Positions 9,904 to 18,865 of a DNA stretch of 37,509 nucleotides are shown piece by piece. The notes below the pieces were generated by a model, which saw nothing but the letters and a program-made list of their open reading frames with translations, was not told the DNA's origin and ran no database searches. Source of the stretch: an uncultured Mucilaginibacter sp. (lineage in GTDB: Bacteria > Bacteroidota > Bacteroidia > Sphingobacteriales > Sphingobacteriaceae); assembly GCF_903893715.1 (NCBI RefSeq), contig NZ_CAITNG010000027.1, positions 1 through 37,509 on the forward strand. The letters run 5' to 3'. Each line of letters starts with the position of its first letter. Position 1 is the first letter of the stretch. The position numbers and the translations under genes are program-made.

Positions 9904-12357
9904 TTAAAGCGTGATAAATTCACTTTTTAAACCCGGCGATTGAACTCCAACAATACTTTTACCCCCATTGGTTTTAACCGATATGATAGCCCGTCCATTA
10001 TAAGCCTGTACCCTGCGCGAGCCTCGCGAAGTACCCAGGTCATCTATCAGTTTGCCATCGCCTGCCAATGAAAATAAAATTTGGTTTTTGGAATCGAGGC
10101 ACCACCTGTTGTTGGCGTCCAATATTTTAACTTCAACTGTAGTTAAACCATTCTTTTCGTTTGTCTTCACAATAGCTAATTTAGCCGACTTACCCCATTT
10201 TTCGGTTTGATAGCGCTGATCTAATTCATCTATAACTTTTGTTGTGCCCTTTTGGGCGATAACTTTAATATGGTTATTACCGATTTTCAAAGGCACCATC
10301 CACCTTAAACCTGCTGCAGGGAAATCCTGGCTATCTCGTCTTTTCGTTCCATAGCTCTTACCATTTACAATCAGCTCGGCATCATTACAATTCGAATAAA
10401 CCTTTATAGTTTTTAACTCACCGGCATTACCCCACCTTACGGGCCAATTATGCCCGAATATATGCACCATCGGCTTTTCAGCCCAGTACGATTGAAAAAC
10501 ATAGTACGATTCCTTTTTGGTTAGGTCGTGCTCAACAACGCCTTTTTGGTTCATAAAGGGTATCGGGTTATCCGGCCTCACCGGCGTTGCAAAATCTTTA
10601 AAGGTCCAAAATGCCGACCCTGTTAACCAAGGCATAGTTTCCTGCTCTTTTAATGTCCAATCGAACAGGTCGCAAATATAACTTTCGCTCCAGTCACCTT
10701 CGCTCGATACACGTGCATCACCTCCCTTTAAGCTGGCATCACCTAAACGTTCATCTGCATCGGCCCCACCACGGACGCGGGTTAAAAAACTTTCCGGGTT
10801 TTCGTCATATCTTAACGCTTGGCTATCGCCGCCCCATTCAATATGTAAAAAGTGTTTTACCTTTTTGAACTCCTTTTCGGTTACCGCTTCATAATCCTTA
10901 TAAATACCACGATACCAGCCTGCCCATATCGATGGCGAATAAACATCTACAATGTCTTTACAAAAATCGCAGCGCCGTATCGCTGTCTTACGCGAAGGAT
11001 CAAGTCGATGTGCTCTGTCGTTTTGCTCCTGCATAAACGCTCTGATCTTTTGCTTGTCAAACACTGAAAAATCGCCTTCCCAATCATTCTCGTTACCCAA
11101 CCCCCATATAATTACCGCCGGGTGATTGTAATGTTGCTCAATCATATTGGTGAGCATACTGCGTGCCTGATTTTTATACGTATCTCCGCCCAGCCCACCA
11201 CGGCACCAGGGTTCTTCTTCCCAAACCATCAAACCAAGGCTGTCGCACAGGTTCAATATTATGGGCGATTGCTGGTAATGCCCTAAACGAATAAAGTTGG
11301 CTCCCATATCTTTTATCAATTGCATCTCTTTCCGCATCATGTCTTCGGTAACAGCAGAGGCAACGCCTGCCTGGTCATCGTGCCGGTGAGTACCTTTTAG
11401 CAAAACGCGTTGGCCGTTGAGCTTAAAAGGGCCATTATCAACAAATTCAAAGTTGCGGAATCCTATTTTTTCGACCTTTGTCTCCGTGATATTATTGTAG
11501 CTCACCAGCGTCTCAACCGTATAGAGCTTGGGGCTTTTTGCCGACCATAATTCAGGACTAAGTATATTAAACGACCCAATGGGTATATCACCATCAAGAT
11601 TTTTTAGTAGGACGCTGGTGTCTATACTTACTTTATTATCGGGTCCAAAAACCTTTAAGTTCACCGTCGCCGAAGTAATTTTATCGGGGTTATAAAACCT
11701 TATTTTTGCGGTCAAATGCCCTTTTTTACCTTGCTCGTCAACGGTTGCCGAAGCAAAGACTTTATCGATGGACAGGGCCGGAACATAAACAAGGTTTAAG
11801 TAACGGTACAAGCCTCCGTAAATGCAAAAATCCGACAGACGCGAAGGGATACTCTCCAAATCGCGACTGTTATCGCACCTGATTATCAAAGGCACCTTGC
11901 CGTTAAACTGTTTTTTACATACTTCGGTTTGTTTAAAATCTTCAACAGCTTTGGAAATATCTACAGTCCATTCATCATACCCGCCCAAGTGCGAACCTAC
12001 TTTTGTGGTATAGATGTATACGTCTGTTTTTTGACCTGCACCATCAAAATGTAACAACGTATGCCCATTTTGGTAAGCATTATTGACATCCAATTGGGTA
12101 CGGTACCAGCCTGGACCTTGGTAATAGTTACCATCAGGGTCAACGGCATCGCGGCTATTAAAACAATGGGGCAAAGTTACCATCGACCATACCGGCACAC
12201 TTTCGGGGCTACCGGCGGTTACCGGCCTTACCGCTTCCCAGATGCCACCAAGGTCCTGCTTTATAAATTCCCAGTTATTGTTTAACCTGATACTATGTTG
12301 GGCAGCCACATTATGGCCAAAAACGACCAAAACAACTATGGACAAAAATATTTTCAA
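9904..12357 (-). CDS. GH2 family glycoside hydrolase (beta-galactosidase/beta-glucuronidase type)
   Basis: 817 residues with a signal peptide (1-19, ending near VAAQ). The layout is the usual one for GH2: sugar-binding jelly roll (about 25-190, GPGWYRTQLDV and GGYDEWTVDIS), immunoglobulin-like domain (about 200-305), TIM barrel (about 310-610) and C-terminal beta domains. The acid/base is E423 in GLGNEN and the nucleophile E507 in HIEWGGD. KGTHRHDD and MGANFIRLGHYQQS are the barrel's family signatures. It removes a beta-linked sugar by a retaining mechanism; galactose, glucuronate, mannose or another sugar cannot be told apart here. The gene sits between susD and the lyase in the same operon, so it acts on the same glycan. 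Confidence 0.94.
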   Translation of the reverse strand: MKIFLSIVVLVVFGHNVAAQHSIRLNNNWEFIKQDLGGIWEAVRPVTAGSPESVPVWSMVTLPHCFNSRDAVDPDGNYYQGPGWYRTQLDVNNAYQNGHTLLHFDGAGQKTDVYIYTTKVGSHLGGYDEWTVDISKAVEDFKQTEVCKKQFNGKVPLIIRCDNSRDLESIPSRLSDFCIYGGLYRYLNLVYVPALSIDKVFASATVDEQGKKGHLTAKIRFYNPDKITSATVNLKVFGPDNKVSIDTSVLLKNLDGDIPIGSFNILSPELWSAKSPKLYTVETLVSYNNITETKVEKIGFRNFEFVDNGPFKLNGQRVLLKGTHRHDDQAGVASAVTEDMMRKEMQLIKDMGANFIRLGHYQQSPIILNLCDSLGLMVWEEEPWCRGGLGGDTYKNQARSMLTNMIEQHYNHPAVIIWGLGNENDWEGDFSVFDKQKIRAFMQEQNDRAHRLDPSRKTAIRRCDFCKDIVDVYSPSIWAGWYRGIYKDYEAVTEKEFKKVKHFLHIEWGGDSQALRYDENPESFLTRVRGGADADERLGDASLKGGDARVSSEGDWSESYICDLFDWTLKEQETMPWLTGSAFWTFKDFATPVRPDNPIPFMNQKGVVEHDLTKKESYYVFQSYWAEKPMVHIFGHNWPVRWGNAGELKTIKVYSNCNDAELIVNGKSYGTKRRDSQDFPAAGLRWMVPLKIGNNHIKVIAQKGTTKVIDELDQRYQTEKWGKSAKLAIVKTNEKNGLTTVEVKILDANNRWCLDSKNQILFSLAGDGKLIDDLGTSRGSRRVQAYNGRAIISVKTNGGKSIVGVQSPGLKSEFITL

Positions 12358-12452
12358 TGGTATAAGTATTTAAATGTTAGCCTATTAACGTGTAAAAAAT
12401 TACCCCTAAGCAACACTGCTTAAAGGTAATAATTAATTAGGGGAAGAAAGGG

Positions 12453-14396
12453 TTACCATCCGGGATTTTGCGCCGAAGCGGGTATTGCCGGATTTAATTG
12501 TAATTCGGATATAGGTATAGGGAAAAGAACATCTCGGGCTGCTACGTTTTTGTAAGGGGTTAAAGCACTCACCTGTCCGGTATAACCATAAGTTGATGTG
12601 GCCGACGCTGTTGGTGCAAGCACCGTTGCCGGGAAAGATAGCGGGCCGATATTATAGGCAGCCTGCCCCGCAGTAATAATGGTCTGCATGTTGGCCATCA
12701 CGGTTAAAAATGTCCCCCAACGATATAAATCGAGTTTGCGATGGCCTTCGCCTCCCAACTCCAACGATCTTTCCATCATGATCTCCTGGCGAAGTGTTGC
12801 TTGCGTCCAGTTAGCTGCAGCAGTCAGATCGCATTGTGTGGCATAATTGAACAAAGTAGCTGTTGCCGTTGACGTTGTGCCTGTTGTTGGCGGAGCGATA
12901 GTAATTGTAGGGGCTGAGGTATAACCCGCTCCGCCATCGGTAATGGTGATAGCTGTTACCTTACCACCCGAAACCGTAGCTGTTGCAGCTGCAGTACGCG
13001 TAAAGCCGCCGCCCGTAAAGGTAATTGCCGGTGCTGTAACATAGCCTGTACCTGCGTTAGTAATAGCTGTCGAAAAAACATACTGTCCGTTAAGAGCCTT
13101 ACCATAACCACGCTCCCTTATCATATTAATATAGGCAATATTGTTGATATCGTTCGGTCCTTCAATTTCGTTATCAGCCTCAGCGTACATCAGCAACACG
13201 TCTGAGTAGCGCAATAGCGGCCAATTTGTACCTCCAAAGTTTTTAACGCCTATACTTGCAGCAGTTTCATAAGTGCGGCGCCATTTTGCCATTGGCCTGC
13301 CCCAAACCGCTGTTGCCGACGTGTTGGCTGTACCATTGGCTATAGCCTGTGTGGCATTCGCGGCGGTGGTACCTGCCGGGCTCAGGTAGTAAAAATTACC
13401 CAATGTCCAGTCGCGGCGCAAATCGCCTTTACCAAACGAGTTATAATAGTTGCCTGTACCTTCGTATAAGCCCTGCATAAAGGCATTTTGCGTGTTGGTG
13501 TTGTTAATCCCTATGGTCGAACCAAAACGTTCGTAGGCAAAATAAGTTTCAGGGTTACTGCTGTAAAACTCTACTTCCCAAATGCACTCTTGCAAATCTT
13601 CAACCTTGGCGCTTTCATTGATAAACACTTTGGTATAATCCGGATTCAAACTATGGGCACCACTATTTATCACTTTCAGTGCCCAGGTACGGGCCTGCGG
13701 ATAAAAGGTGGGATCGCTTAACCGACCTGCCGCATGCAGGCAAACCTTGGCTAATATACCATCGATACAAGTGGTTGATACCCGTCCGGTTGTGCCTTGT
13801 AAAGTAGCCGAATTGACCAATGGCTCGGCAGTGGTCATGTCCTGAATAATTTGAGCAAAAACCTGTTTTTGCGGTGTGCGTGGTATGCTGATGTCAGTTA
13901 CTCCGCTTGTAGGTTGTAACTTTAATGGAACATCACCCCAATAACTTGTCAGGATAAAAAAGTAGTATGCTCTTAAAAACAAGGCCTCGCCCATAATTTC
14001 GTTTTTGGTAGCGGTTGCCACCGTCGATTTGGGTATTGCGGCCAATAACAGGTTTGCCCGCTCAATACCGATGTATAAGTTGTTCCAGCAGTTAGTAAAA
14101 TTGGCGTATGATGAACTTGCGTTGTAACATGAAGCAGATACGTTGGACGAACTACGAGCATAAATATCGTCAGCAGAGCATCCGGCTTCCAGAGATAAGA
14201 ACCGTGAGAATGTCGACTCATCCGTATTGCCCAGTTCTGCATAAACAGACATGAGTGCCGACGTAAGCTGATCAGAAGTGGTATAATAAGTTTGCGGCGC
14301 AACAGAATCCTGCGGAAGTTGCACTAAGTATTTTTGGCACGACGTAACACAGATTACGGTCATGATTAATGTGAGTATGATGATTTTCTTTTTCAT
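12453..14396 (-). CDS. susD: SusD/RagB-family glycan-binding outer-membrane lipoprotein, with inserted repeat module
   Basis: 647 residues beginning with a lipoprotein signal ([10 protein letters not shown], lipidated Cys near residue 20). The N-terminal tetratricopeptide-like region includes [21 protein letters not shown], and the C-terminal half includes [22 protein letters not shown], both standard SusD blocks. SusD caps the SusC channel and delivers glycan. Odd feature: residues about 440-512 are an extra glycine-rich module in two copies ([12 protein letters not shown], then [13 protein letters not shown], each followed by an ATAT stretch), placed between [11 protein letters not shown] and [10 protein letters not shown]. 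Typical SusD proteins lack it and are about 500-600 residues long. It follows susC by 93 bp. Family call is very secure; the glycan bound is unknown. Confidence 0.96.
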   Translation of the reverse strand: MKKKIIILTLIMTVICVTSCQKYLVQLPQDSVAPQTYYTTSDQLTSALMSVYAELGNTDESTFSRFLSLEAGCSADDIYARSSSNVSASCYNASSSYANFTNCWNNLYIGIERANLLLAAIPKSTVATATKNEIMGEALFLRAYYFFILTSYWGDVPLKLQPTSGVTDISIPRTPQKQVFAQIIQDMTTAEPLVNSATLQGTTGRVSTTCIDGILAKVCLHAAGRLSDPTFYPQARTWALKVINSGAHSLNPDYTKVFINESAKVEDLQECIWEVEFYSSNPETYFAYERFGSTIGINNTNTQNAFMQGLYEGTGNYYNSFGKGDLRRDWTLGNFYYLSPAGTTAANATQAIANGTANTSATAVWGRPMAKWRRTYETAASIGVKNFGGTNWPLLRYSDVLLMYAEADNEIEGPNDINNIAYINMIRERGYGKALNGQYVFSTAITNAGTGYVTAPAITFTGGGFTRTAAATATVSGGKVTAITITDGGAGYTSAPTITIAPPTTGTTSTATATLFNYATQCDLTAAANWTQATLRQEIMMERSLELGGEGHRKLDLYRWGTFLTVMANMQTIITAGQAAYNIGPLSFPATVLAPTASATSTYGYTGQVSALTPYKNVAARDVLFPIPISELQLNPAIPASAQNPGW

Positions 14397-14489
14397 TTTG
14401 AGTTTTTTTTGAATGAAACTACCTTTCGCTTTTTACCTTGTTTGGTTTTTTTACTTGGATAATTATGTTTTCAATACACTATGTTAGCT

Positions 14490-17400
14490 TTAAAATGACA
14501 GATCTAAACCCATCGTTATCACTTTTGCCCTCGGATATGCCGAATAATCCATTCCCGGTGTTAAAGCCGATGGGAATGAGTTTACTTCGGGGTCTAAGCC
14601 TGAATATTTGGTCCATGTATACAGGTTTTGTGCCGAAACATATATCCGCAAGCTTGACATTCCTGCTTTTTTTATCAAATCGGTATTGAATCTGTAGCCT
14701 AAATTCACTGTTTTTAAACGAATGAATGATCCGTCTTCAACATCACGTGATGAATAGAAGGCCGGTTGGCTACCGCCTGCCGTTGCTACAGCATAAGTGT
14801 TGCTTGGGTTTGCGGGCGTCCAACGGTCGTCGTAAGTTGCAAACTGGTTTGCACCCTGCACGTTGGATATACCACCCCCACCTTCCATCAATATACGGTT
14901 TACATTCATAATCTGGTTTCCATAACTAAACTGGAAGAACACGTTCAAATCAAAACCCTTGTAAGTAAAGTTATTGGTAAAGCCGCCAATAAACTTAGGG
15001 TTAGGGTTACCAATAACGCCAGCATCGTTCACATCAATAACGCCGTCGGCGTTTGAGTCTTGATATTTCCAATAACCCGGCTTAACGGTTTTACCCGCCG
15101 TGCCATAATATGGCACACCGGCGTTTAAGGCATAAACACCCGGCGAGGTTTGAGTAAAATCTGATAATTGGTATACTCCGTTCGATGTTAAACCGTAAAA
15201 CATACCTACTGGTTGGCCTATCTGGGCAATAAAGCCCGGCGATGCTGCTATGGTATTACCAGCCTCCCACTTAACAATAGTGGTTAAGTATTGCTGACCC
15301 GAGGTAAGCGACAATACCTTGTTTCGGTTAAACGAGATATTGAACGAGCTGCTCCAGCTAAAGTCTTTCTTGGTAATGTTGATCGTCGACAAGGAAATTT
15401 CAAGTCCCTTGTTTTGTACGGAGCCAATATTTTGAAAAGCCGACAAGTACCCGCTACTGCCTGGCAGCGATGCATTCAATAATAAATTTGAAGTGGTTTT
15501 GTTGTACACATCTGTTGTTAACGTAATGCGTTGATTTAAGAAACCGAGATCCAAACCAAAATCTGTTTCAATAGTGCTTTCCCATTTCAATGCAGGGTTT
15601 GCCAGGTTAATTGGATAGGTTCCATTGATGAGTACGCCGTTTGCAGAATAAGAACCGGCCAAACCACCTACTGATGCCCCTGTACCTAATAAAGCATAAG
15701 TGGCTTCGTCATTCACACGGTTGTTACCAATAATGCCATAGCTGGTGCGTAATTTAACATCGGAAACGATTTTATTGTTTTTCAAAAAATCTTCCTGGCT
15801 AATGTGCCATGCTAATGAACCGGATGGAAAATAGCCCCAAACATTACCACCTAAAAATTTCGAAGATCCGTCTGCCCTAAAACTCGCAGTGGCTAAATAC
15901 TTGGAATCGTAGCTATAATTTACTCTACCTAAGAAAGACGCCAATGTATTTACTGATTTATAGGTGGTAATTACCGAAGGGGTACCTTGCGATAAACCAT
16001 TTACGCCCAAACTTTCATTCGGCACTTTTAACGCGCCAAAGCTATTTGATGAGGTGGTATTCTGACCGATACTGAAACCTGTTAAAATGTTCAGCATATG
16101 TTTTTTTGCGAATACCTTATTGTAAGTTAGTGTATTTTCATTCACTAAATTAATCAGTTGGCCATTGGTAACTGATCCGTTTGGCCCGCCCTGCCCTAAA
16201 GTACTTATCGGGCTGCCCAAGCGCGATAGTGAGGTATTAAAACGGTCTGTTTCCAGATTACTGACATTTATGCCACCCGACATCTTCAATCGCAGATCTT
16301 TTAGAATACTGTAATCAATATAAGCGTTAGCAGTTAGCAGGCTATTATATTTATTGTTGATTTGTTGAGTGGCCGTTAAAATCGGGTTCCACTCATAGTT
16401 TGTAGCCGTAATTACGGCCGGATCCTGAGCGCCGGTGAGCAATGCATTTAAATCTTGCCCGGGCGCGGCCATTGGCCTATATCGCCATGTGCTTATTAAT
16501 AAGGGATCGGCTGTGGTAAATGTACCACCAACCTGGTCGCCTCCCATAATAATATAGCTGTAATTGGCATTGATACCCACTTTTAATTTATCACCCAAAT
16601 TCTGATCCAGTATCAAACGCGTTTGGTAACGTTTAAAGCCTGAACCAATAACTGTTCCATCCTGATTAACAAATGAACCGGAAACAGTATATTTAGTATC
16701 CTTTGTCCCGCCTCGGATCGATACATTATGGCTTTGCATGGCAGATTTTCGAAATATCTGCGATTGCCAGTCGATGCTGGGGGCATTAGCGTAAGCATCA
16801 ACGGTTAAAGTTCCGGTTGGGTTATATAATGGGCTGTAAACGTTATACAAAGTATAGTCCGCATTATATGCGTTTACCGAATCCACCTCAAGTGTGTACT
16901 TTAAATAATTATATGGGTCCATTACCTTTACGGTATTGGTGTTCGATTGAATGCCATAGTATGAATCGTAGGTAACCACAGGGGCTCCGGTTTTTCCCTT
17001 TTTGGTGGTTATAATGATAACTCCATTGGCGCCCCTTGCGCCGTATATAGCTGTAGAGGAAGCGTCTTTCAAGATATCGATAGATTCGATATCTGCCGGA
17101 TTGATCGCGTTGTTGTTGTAGTTTTCGATAGGAAAACCATCAATTACATATAAAGGAGAGTTATCCTGAGTGACCGAATTTCCGCCCCTTATTACAATGG
17201 CAGGTGCAGCCCCAGGCTGGCCATCGGGCGAAGTAACCTGTACCCCCGCAACCCGTCCCGCCAAGGCGTCGTCGAACGATTTAACAGGCGCCTTGCCCAA
17301 TTCAGCTACGTTTACCGATCCTACCGACCCTGTAAGGTCTTTGCGGTTAACCTGGCCATAACCTACAACCACTACCTCGCTCAGGCTGGTGGAGTTTTGA

Positions 17401-17738
17401 TTAAGTACTACATTAATTACTTTTCGGGTACCTACCAGTTCTTCTTTCGAAACTAAACCAATATAACTGTATACCAAAGTAACCTTATCATTAGGTATGC
17501 TAATCGTGTAATTACCGTTTATATTACTTAATGTGCCATTGGTACTACCTTTTACTTTAACAGTTGCTCCAATAACAGTTTCGCCGTGGTCATCCGTTAC
17601 CGTGCCGATTATTTTTATCGCGCCATTTTGCGCATACAATTTTGATGTGCACATCAAAATAATAGCCACCAGCTTAAACAGCCTTTTTACTGAGCGTTTG
17701 TCTGGTCTAAATAAATTTTGAGTAATTGTTTTAATCAT
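14490..17738 (-). CDS. susC: SusC/RagA-family TonB-dependent outer-membrane transporter
   Basis: I start at the ATG at 17738 (1082 residues, MIKTITQNLF), not the TTG seven codons upstream. Domains in order: signal peptide (to about 37, SKLYAQ), carboxypeptidase-like beta sandwich (about 42-115, IIGTVTDDHGETVIGATV), TonB-box-like and plug region (LSEVVVVGYGQVNRKDLTGS, VRGG-like VIRGGNS, SSTAIYGARGANGVI) and a long beta-barrel ending in the aromatic tail GLDLSF. It imports oligosaccharides across the outer membrane with energy from TonB/ExbBD. It is the first gene of the minus-strand operon. The beta sandwich, plug and closing phenylalanine are all present, so it looks intact. Confidence 0.97.
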   Translation of the reverse strand: MIKTITQNLFRPDKRSVKRLFKLVAIILMCTSKLYAQNGAIKIIGTVTDDHGETVIGATVKVKGSTNGTLSNINGNYTISIPNDKVTLVYSYIGLVSKEELVGTRKVINVVLNQNSTSLSEVVVVGYGQVNRKDLTGSVGSVNVAELGKAPVKSFDDALAGRVAGVQVTSPDGQPGAAPAIVIRGGNSVTQDNSPLYVIDGFPIENYNNNAINPADIESIDILKDASSTAIYGARGANGVIIITTKKGKTGAPVVTYDSYYGIQSNTNTVKVMDPYNYLKYTLEVDSVNAYNADYTLYNVYSPLYNPTGTLTVDAYANAPSIDWQSQIFRKSAMQSHNVSIRGGTKDTKYTVSGSFVNQDGTVIGSGFKRYQTRLILDQNLGDKLKVGINANYSYIIMGGDQVGGTFTTADPLLISTWRYRPMAAPGQDLNALLTGAQDPAVITATNYEWNPILTATQQINNKYNSLLTANAYIDYSILKDLRLKMSGGINVSNLETDRFNTSLSRLGSPISTLGQGGPNGSVTNGQLINLVNENTLTYNKVFAKKHMLNILTGFSIGQNTTSSNSFGALKVPNESLGVNGLSQGTPSVITTYKSVNTLASFLGRVNYSYDSKYLATASFRADGSSKFLGGNVWGYFPSGSLAWHISQEDFLKNNKIVSDVKLRTSYGIIGNNRVNDEATYALLGTGASVGGLAGSYSANGVLINGTYPINLANPALKWESTIETDFGLDLGFLNQRITLTTDVYNKTTSNLLLNASLPGSSGYLSAFQNIGSVQNKGLEISLSTINITKKDFSWSSSFNISFNRNKVLSLTSGQQYLTTIVKWEAGNTIAASPGFIAQIGQPVGMFYGLTSNGVYQLSDFTQTSPGVYALNAGVPYYGTAGKTVKPGYWKYQDSNADGVIDVNDAGVIGNPNPKFIGGFTNNFTYKGFDLNVFFQFSYGNQIMNVNRILMEGGGGISNVQGANQFATYDDRWTPANPSNTYAVATAGGSQPAFYSSRDVEDGSFIRLKTVNLGYRFNTDLIKKAGMSSLRIYVSAQNLYTWTKYSGLDPEVNSFPSALTPGMDYSAYPRAKVITMGLDLSF

Positions 17739-18149
17739 AGCAATTATTAGGTTTATCAATTGGTTTTAAGTTTAAATTGCATGTTTTCAAGTTTTTTTGC
17801 AAACCATGGACGTAAAAAACAGCCTCCATGCAATAAAAAAAGTACTTGGTTTATAAATATTTGGTTAGTGCAAGTACTTCAATTTTTCACAAACTAAAAA
17901 GCACGGTATTGGCAACCTATTCAGCTGTATTTGCAACTTTTTATTTAAAAATTCGCAGCGGATTACACCTAATGATAAGGGTTGAGTTTGAAAATTGTGC
18001 GGGAACAATTTAAAAGACTTAATGCTCTTTTAATTGGGTGTAGGCTCTTAAGGGTTTGTTAAAGAGGAAGAAAAATAGGAGTTGACTTTTGAACATATAT
18101 GGTCGCGTAAAACCTATGATCTTCCAAACAGAGCCTTATTATAAAGTCT
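17739..18149. other. Intergenic region upstream of susC, no gene seen
   Basis: About 400 bases with no credible coding frame. It should contain the operon promoter on the minus strand, but I find no clean TAnnTTTG box at a convincing distance. Inverted repeats at 17840-17879 and 17805-17830 are the only clear structure. Confidence 0.6.
17840..17879. promoter_or_regulatory. Inverted repeat, candidate regulator-binding site for the susC operon
   Basis: AAGTACTTG (17840-17848) and CAAGTACTT (17871-17879) form a 9-bp inverted repeat. Each half also contains the palindrome AAGTACTT, and the two copies are 32 bp apart, about three helical turns. It lies about 100 bp upstream of the susC start. Spaced paired sites of this sort suit a dimeric AraC-type DNA-binding protein such as the HTCS. 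The function is inferred. Confidence 0.4.
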
Positions 18150-18437
18150 GAATGCGAGAAAACTCTGCTTATCCCTGAGGGTGAACTTACCGGGTTTGGT
18201 AAACCGGCTTATGATCTTGATGGATGTATAGATAAGGCTCTATTTACGCTTTCAAAGCTGAATATTACCTATTCAGAAGCTCACACAACAGTTAAACGTA
18301 AGATAATTGGTTCGATATAGCCTGAAAATCTGTGTTTTGATGGAAAGACTTATCGAACCAATCGATTGAATGAAGACGCAACTCTTATTTACTTGATAAA
18401 CTACAAATTAGAGGTAAAAAAATCAGACAAGACTTGA
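18150..18437 (+). pseudogene. Relic of a serine recombinase C-terminus
   Basis: One frame reads through about 95 codons with a single internal TAG (18318-18320). It includes CEKTLLIPEGE, KRKIIGSI, then stop, PENLCFDGKTYRTNRLNE and LIYLIN. The closing pattern 'K-R-x-I-G-S-I-[FY]-P-E-x-L-x-F-x-x-x-x-x-R-T' is what I recall from the C-terminal end of Bacteroidota serine site-specific recombinases, downstream of the zinc-ribbon. There is no start codon or catalytic resolvase domain upstream, so only the tail survives and it is disrupted. It borders a tRNA-like scar, which fits an old mobile element that integrated here and decayed. Confidence 0.55.
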
Positions 18438-18460
18438 TTTTTCAAGCTTGTCCAATCGGG

Positions 18461-18520
18461 TAGTAGCAGGACTCGAACCTCCATCCGTCATCCGACGGAT
18501 TTGAGCCCGACGAGCTACCA
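18461..18520 (-). other. Degenerate tRNA-like fragment (scar A)
   Basis: Read on the minus strand, this carries TAGCTCGTCGGGCTCA, resembling a D-arm region, and GGTTCGAGTCC, a T-loop. The T-stem has one mismatch, and the anticodon arm is replaced by a 7-bp hairpin (ATCCGTC/GACGGAT) with a 4-nt loop. It cannot form a normal tRNA. It shares AGGACTCGAACCT (plus-strand reading) with scar B 120 bp away. It is probably a decayed attachment site or tRNA pseudogene. Confidence 0.5.
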
Positions 18521-18533
18521 AAATTTCGGATAC

Positions 18534-18564
18534 AAAAAAAGCCTTTAACTTTCGTTAAAGGCTT
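18534..18564 (-). terminator. Rho-independent terminator (minus strand)
   Basis: Perfect 11-bp stem AAGCCTTTAAC / GTTAAAGGCTT (18539-18549 and 18554-18564) with a TTTC loop (plus-strand reading). On the minus strand it is followed by seven T residues. It lies just downstream of tRNA scar B, as expected for the original tRNA's terminator. Confidence 0.85.
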
Positions 18565-18574
18565 CATTATTATT

Positions 18575-18610
18575 GGGTAGCCCTAGTAGGACTCGAACCT
18601 ACGTCCATTG
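18575..18610 (-). other. tRNA 3' fragment (scar B), probable attachment site
   Basis: On the minus strand it shows a perfect T-arm, GTAGG-TTCGAGT-CCTAC (18586-18602), followed by an acceptor-like TAGGGCTA. The rest of the tRNA is missing: upstream the sequence changes into coding DNA of the small gene at 18599-18865. This is the classic footprint of an integrative element at a tRNA 3' end, or of a deletion that removed the 5' half. tRNA identity cannot be determined because the anticodon is lost. Confidence 0.65.
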
Positions 18611-18865
18611 GCTAACGGATATAGCGGCAGGCTCGACTTTGGCTTTGCCATCCTTATCCGTAAATAAAAAACCCAACTCATCGGTTTCCATGACGTTGAT
18701 ATCATCGCTGTTATAGTTCTTTGTAGCATGATAAATGGCCGTTGCCACATTACTGACTTCGGAAATGTGATGAATGCTCTTGATGATACGGCCCGTGTCG
18801 AATGATAGCGTTTCTAGCTCAGGATTCATTTCAACTAAGGTAGGCAATCTTGGGTTGTACTTCAT
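18599..18865 (-). CDS. Small hypothetical protein truncated at the tRNA junction
   Basis: 88 residues from an ATG at 18865. I do not recognise the family. The first about 78 residues look like genuine protein, acidic, with YHATKNYNSDDINV and TDELGFLFTDKDGK. The last residues (SVSQWT) are translated from the tRNA remnant, so the original C-terminus is gone and this is probably the 5' stub of a longer gene cut by recombination. There is no signal peptide or membrane segment. Expression and function are unknown. Confidence 0.45.
   Translation of the reverse strand: MKYNPRLPTLVEMNPELETLSFDTGRIIKSIHHISEVSNVATAIYHATKNYNSDDINVMETDELGFLFTDKDGKAKVEPAAISVSQWT

Noticed and set aside
17805..17830. CATGGA/TCCATG short inverted repeat upstream of susC
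   Set aside because: Arms of only 6 bp separated by 14 nt are common by chance, so it is not called a regulatory site.
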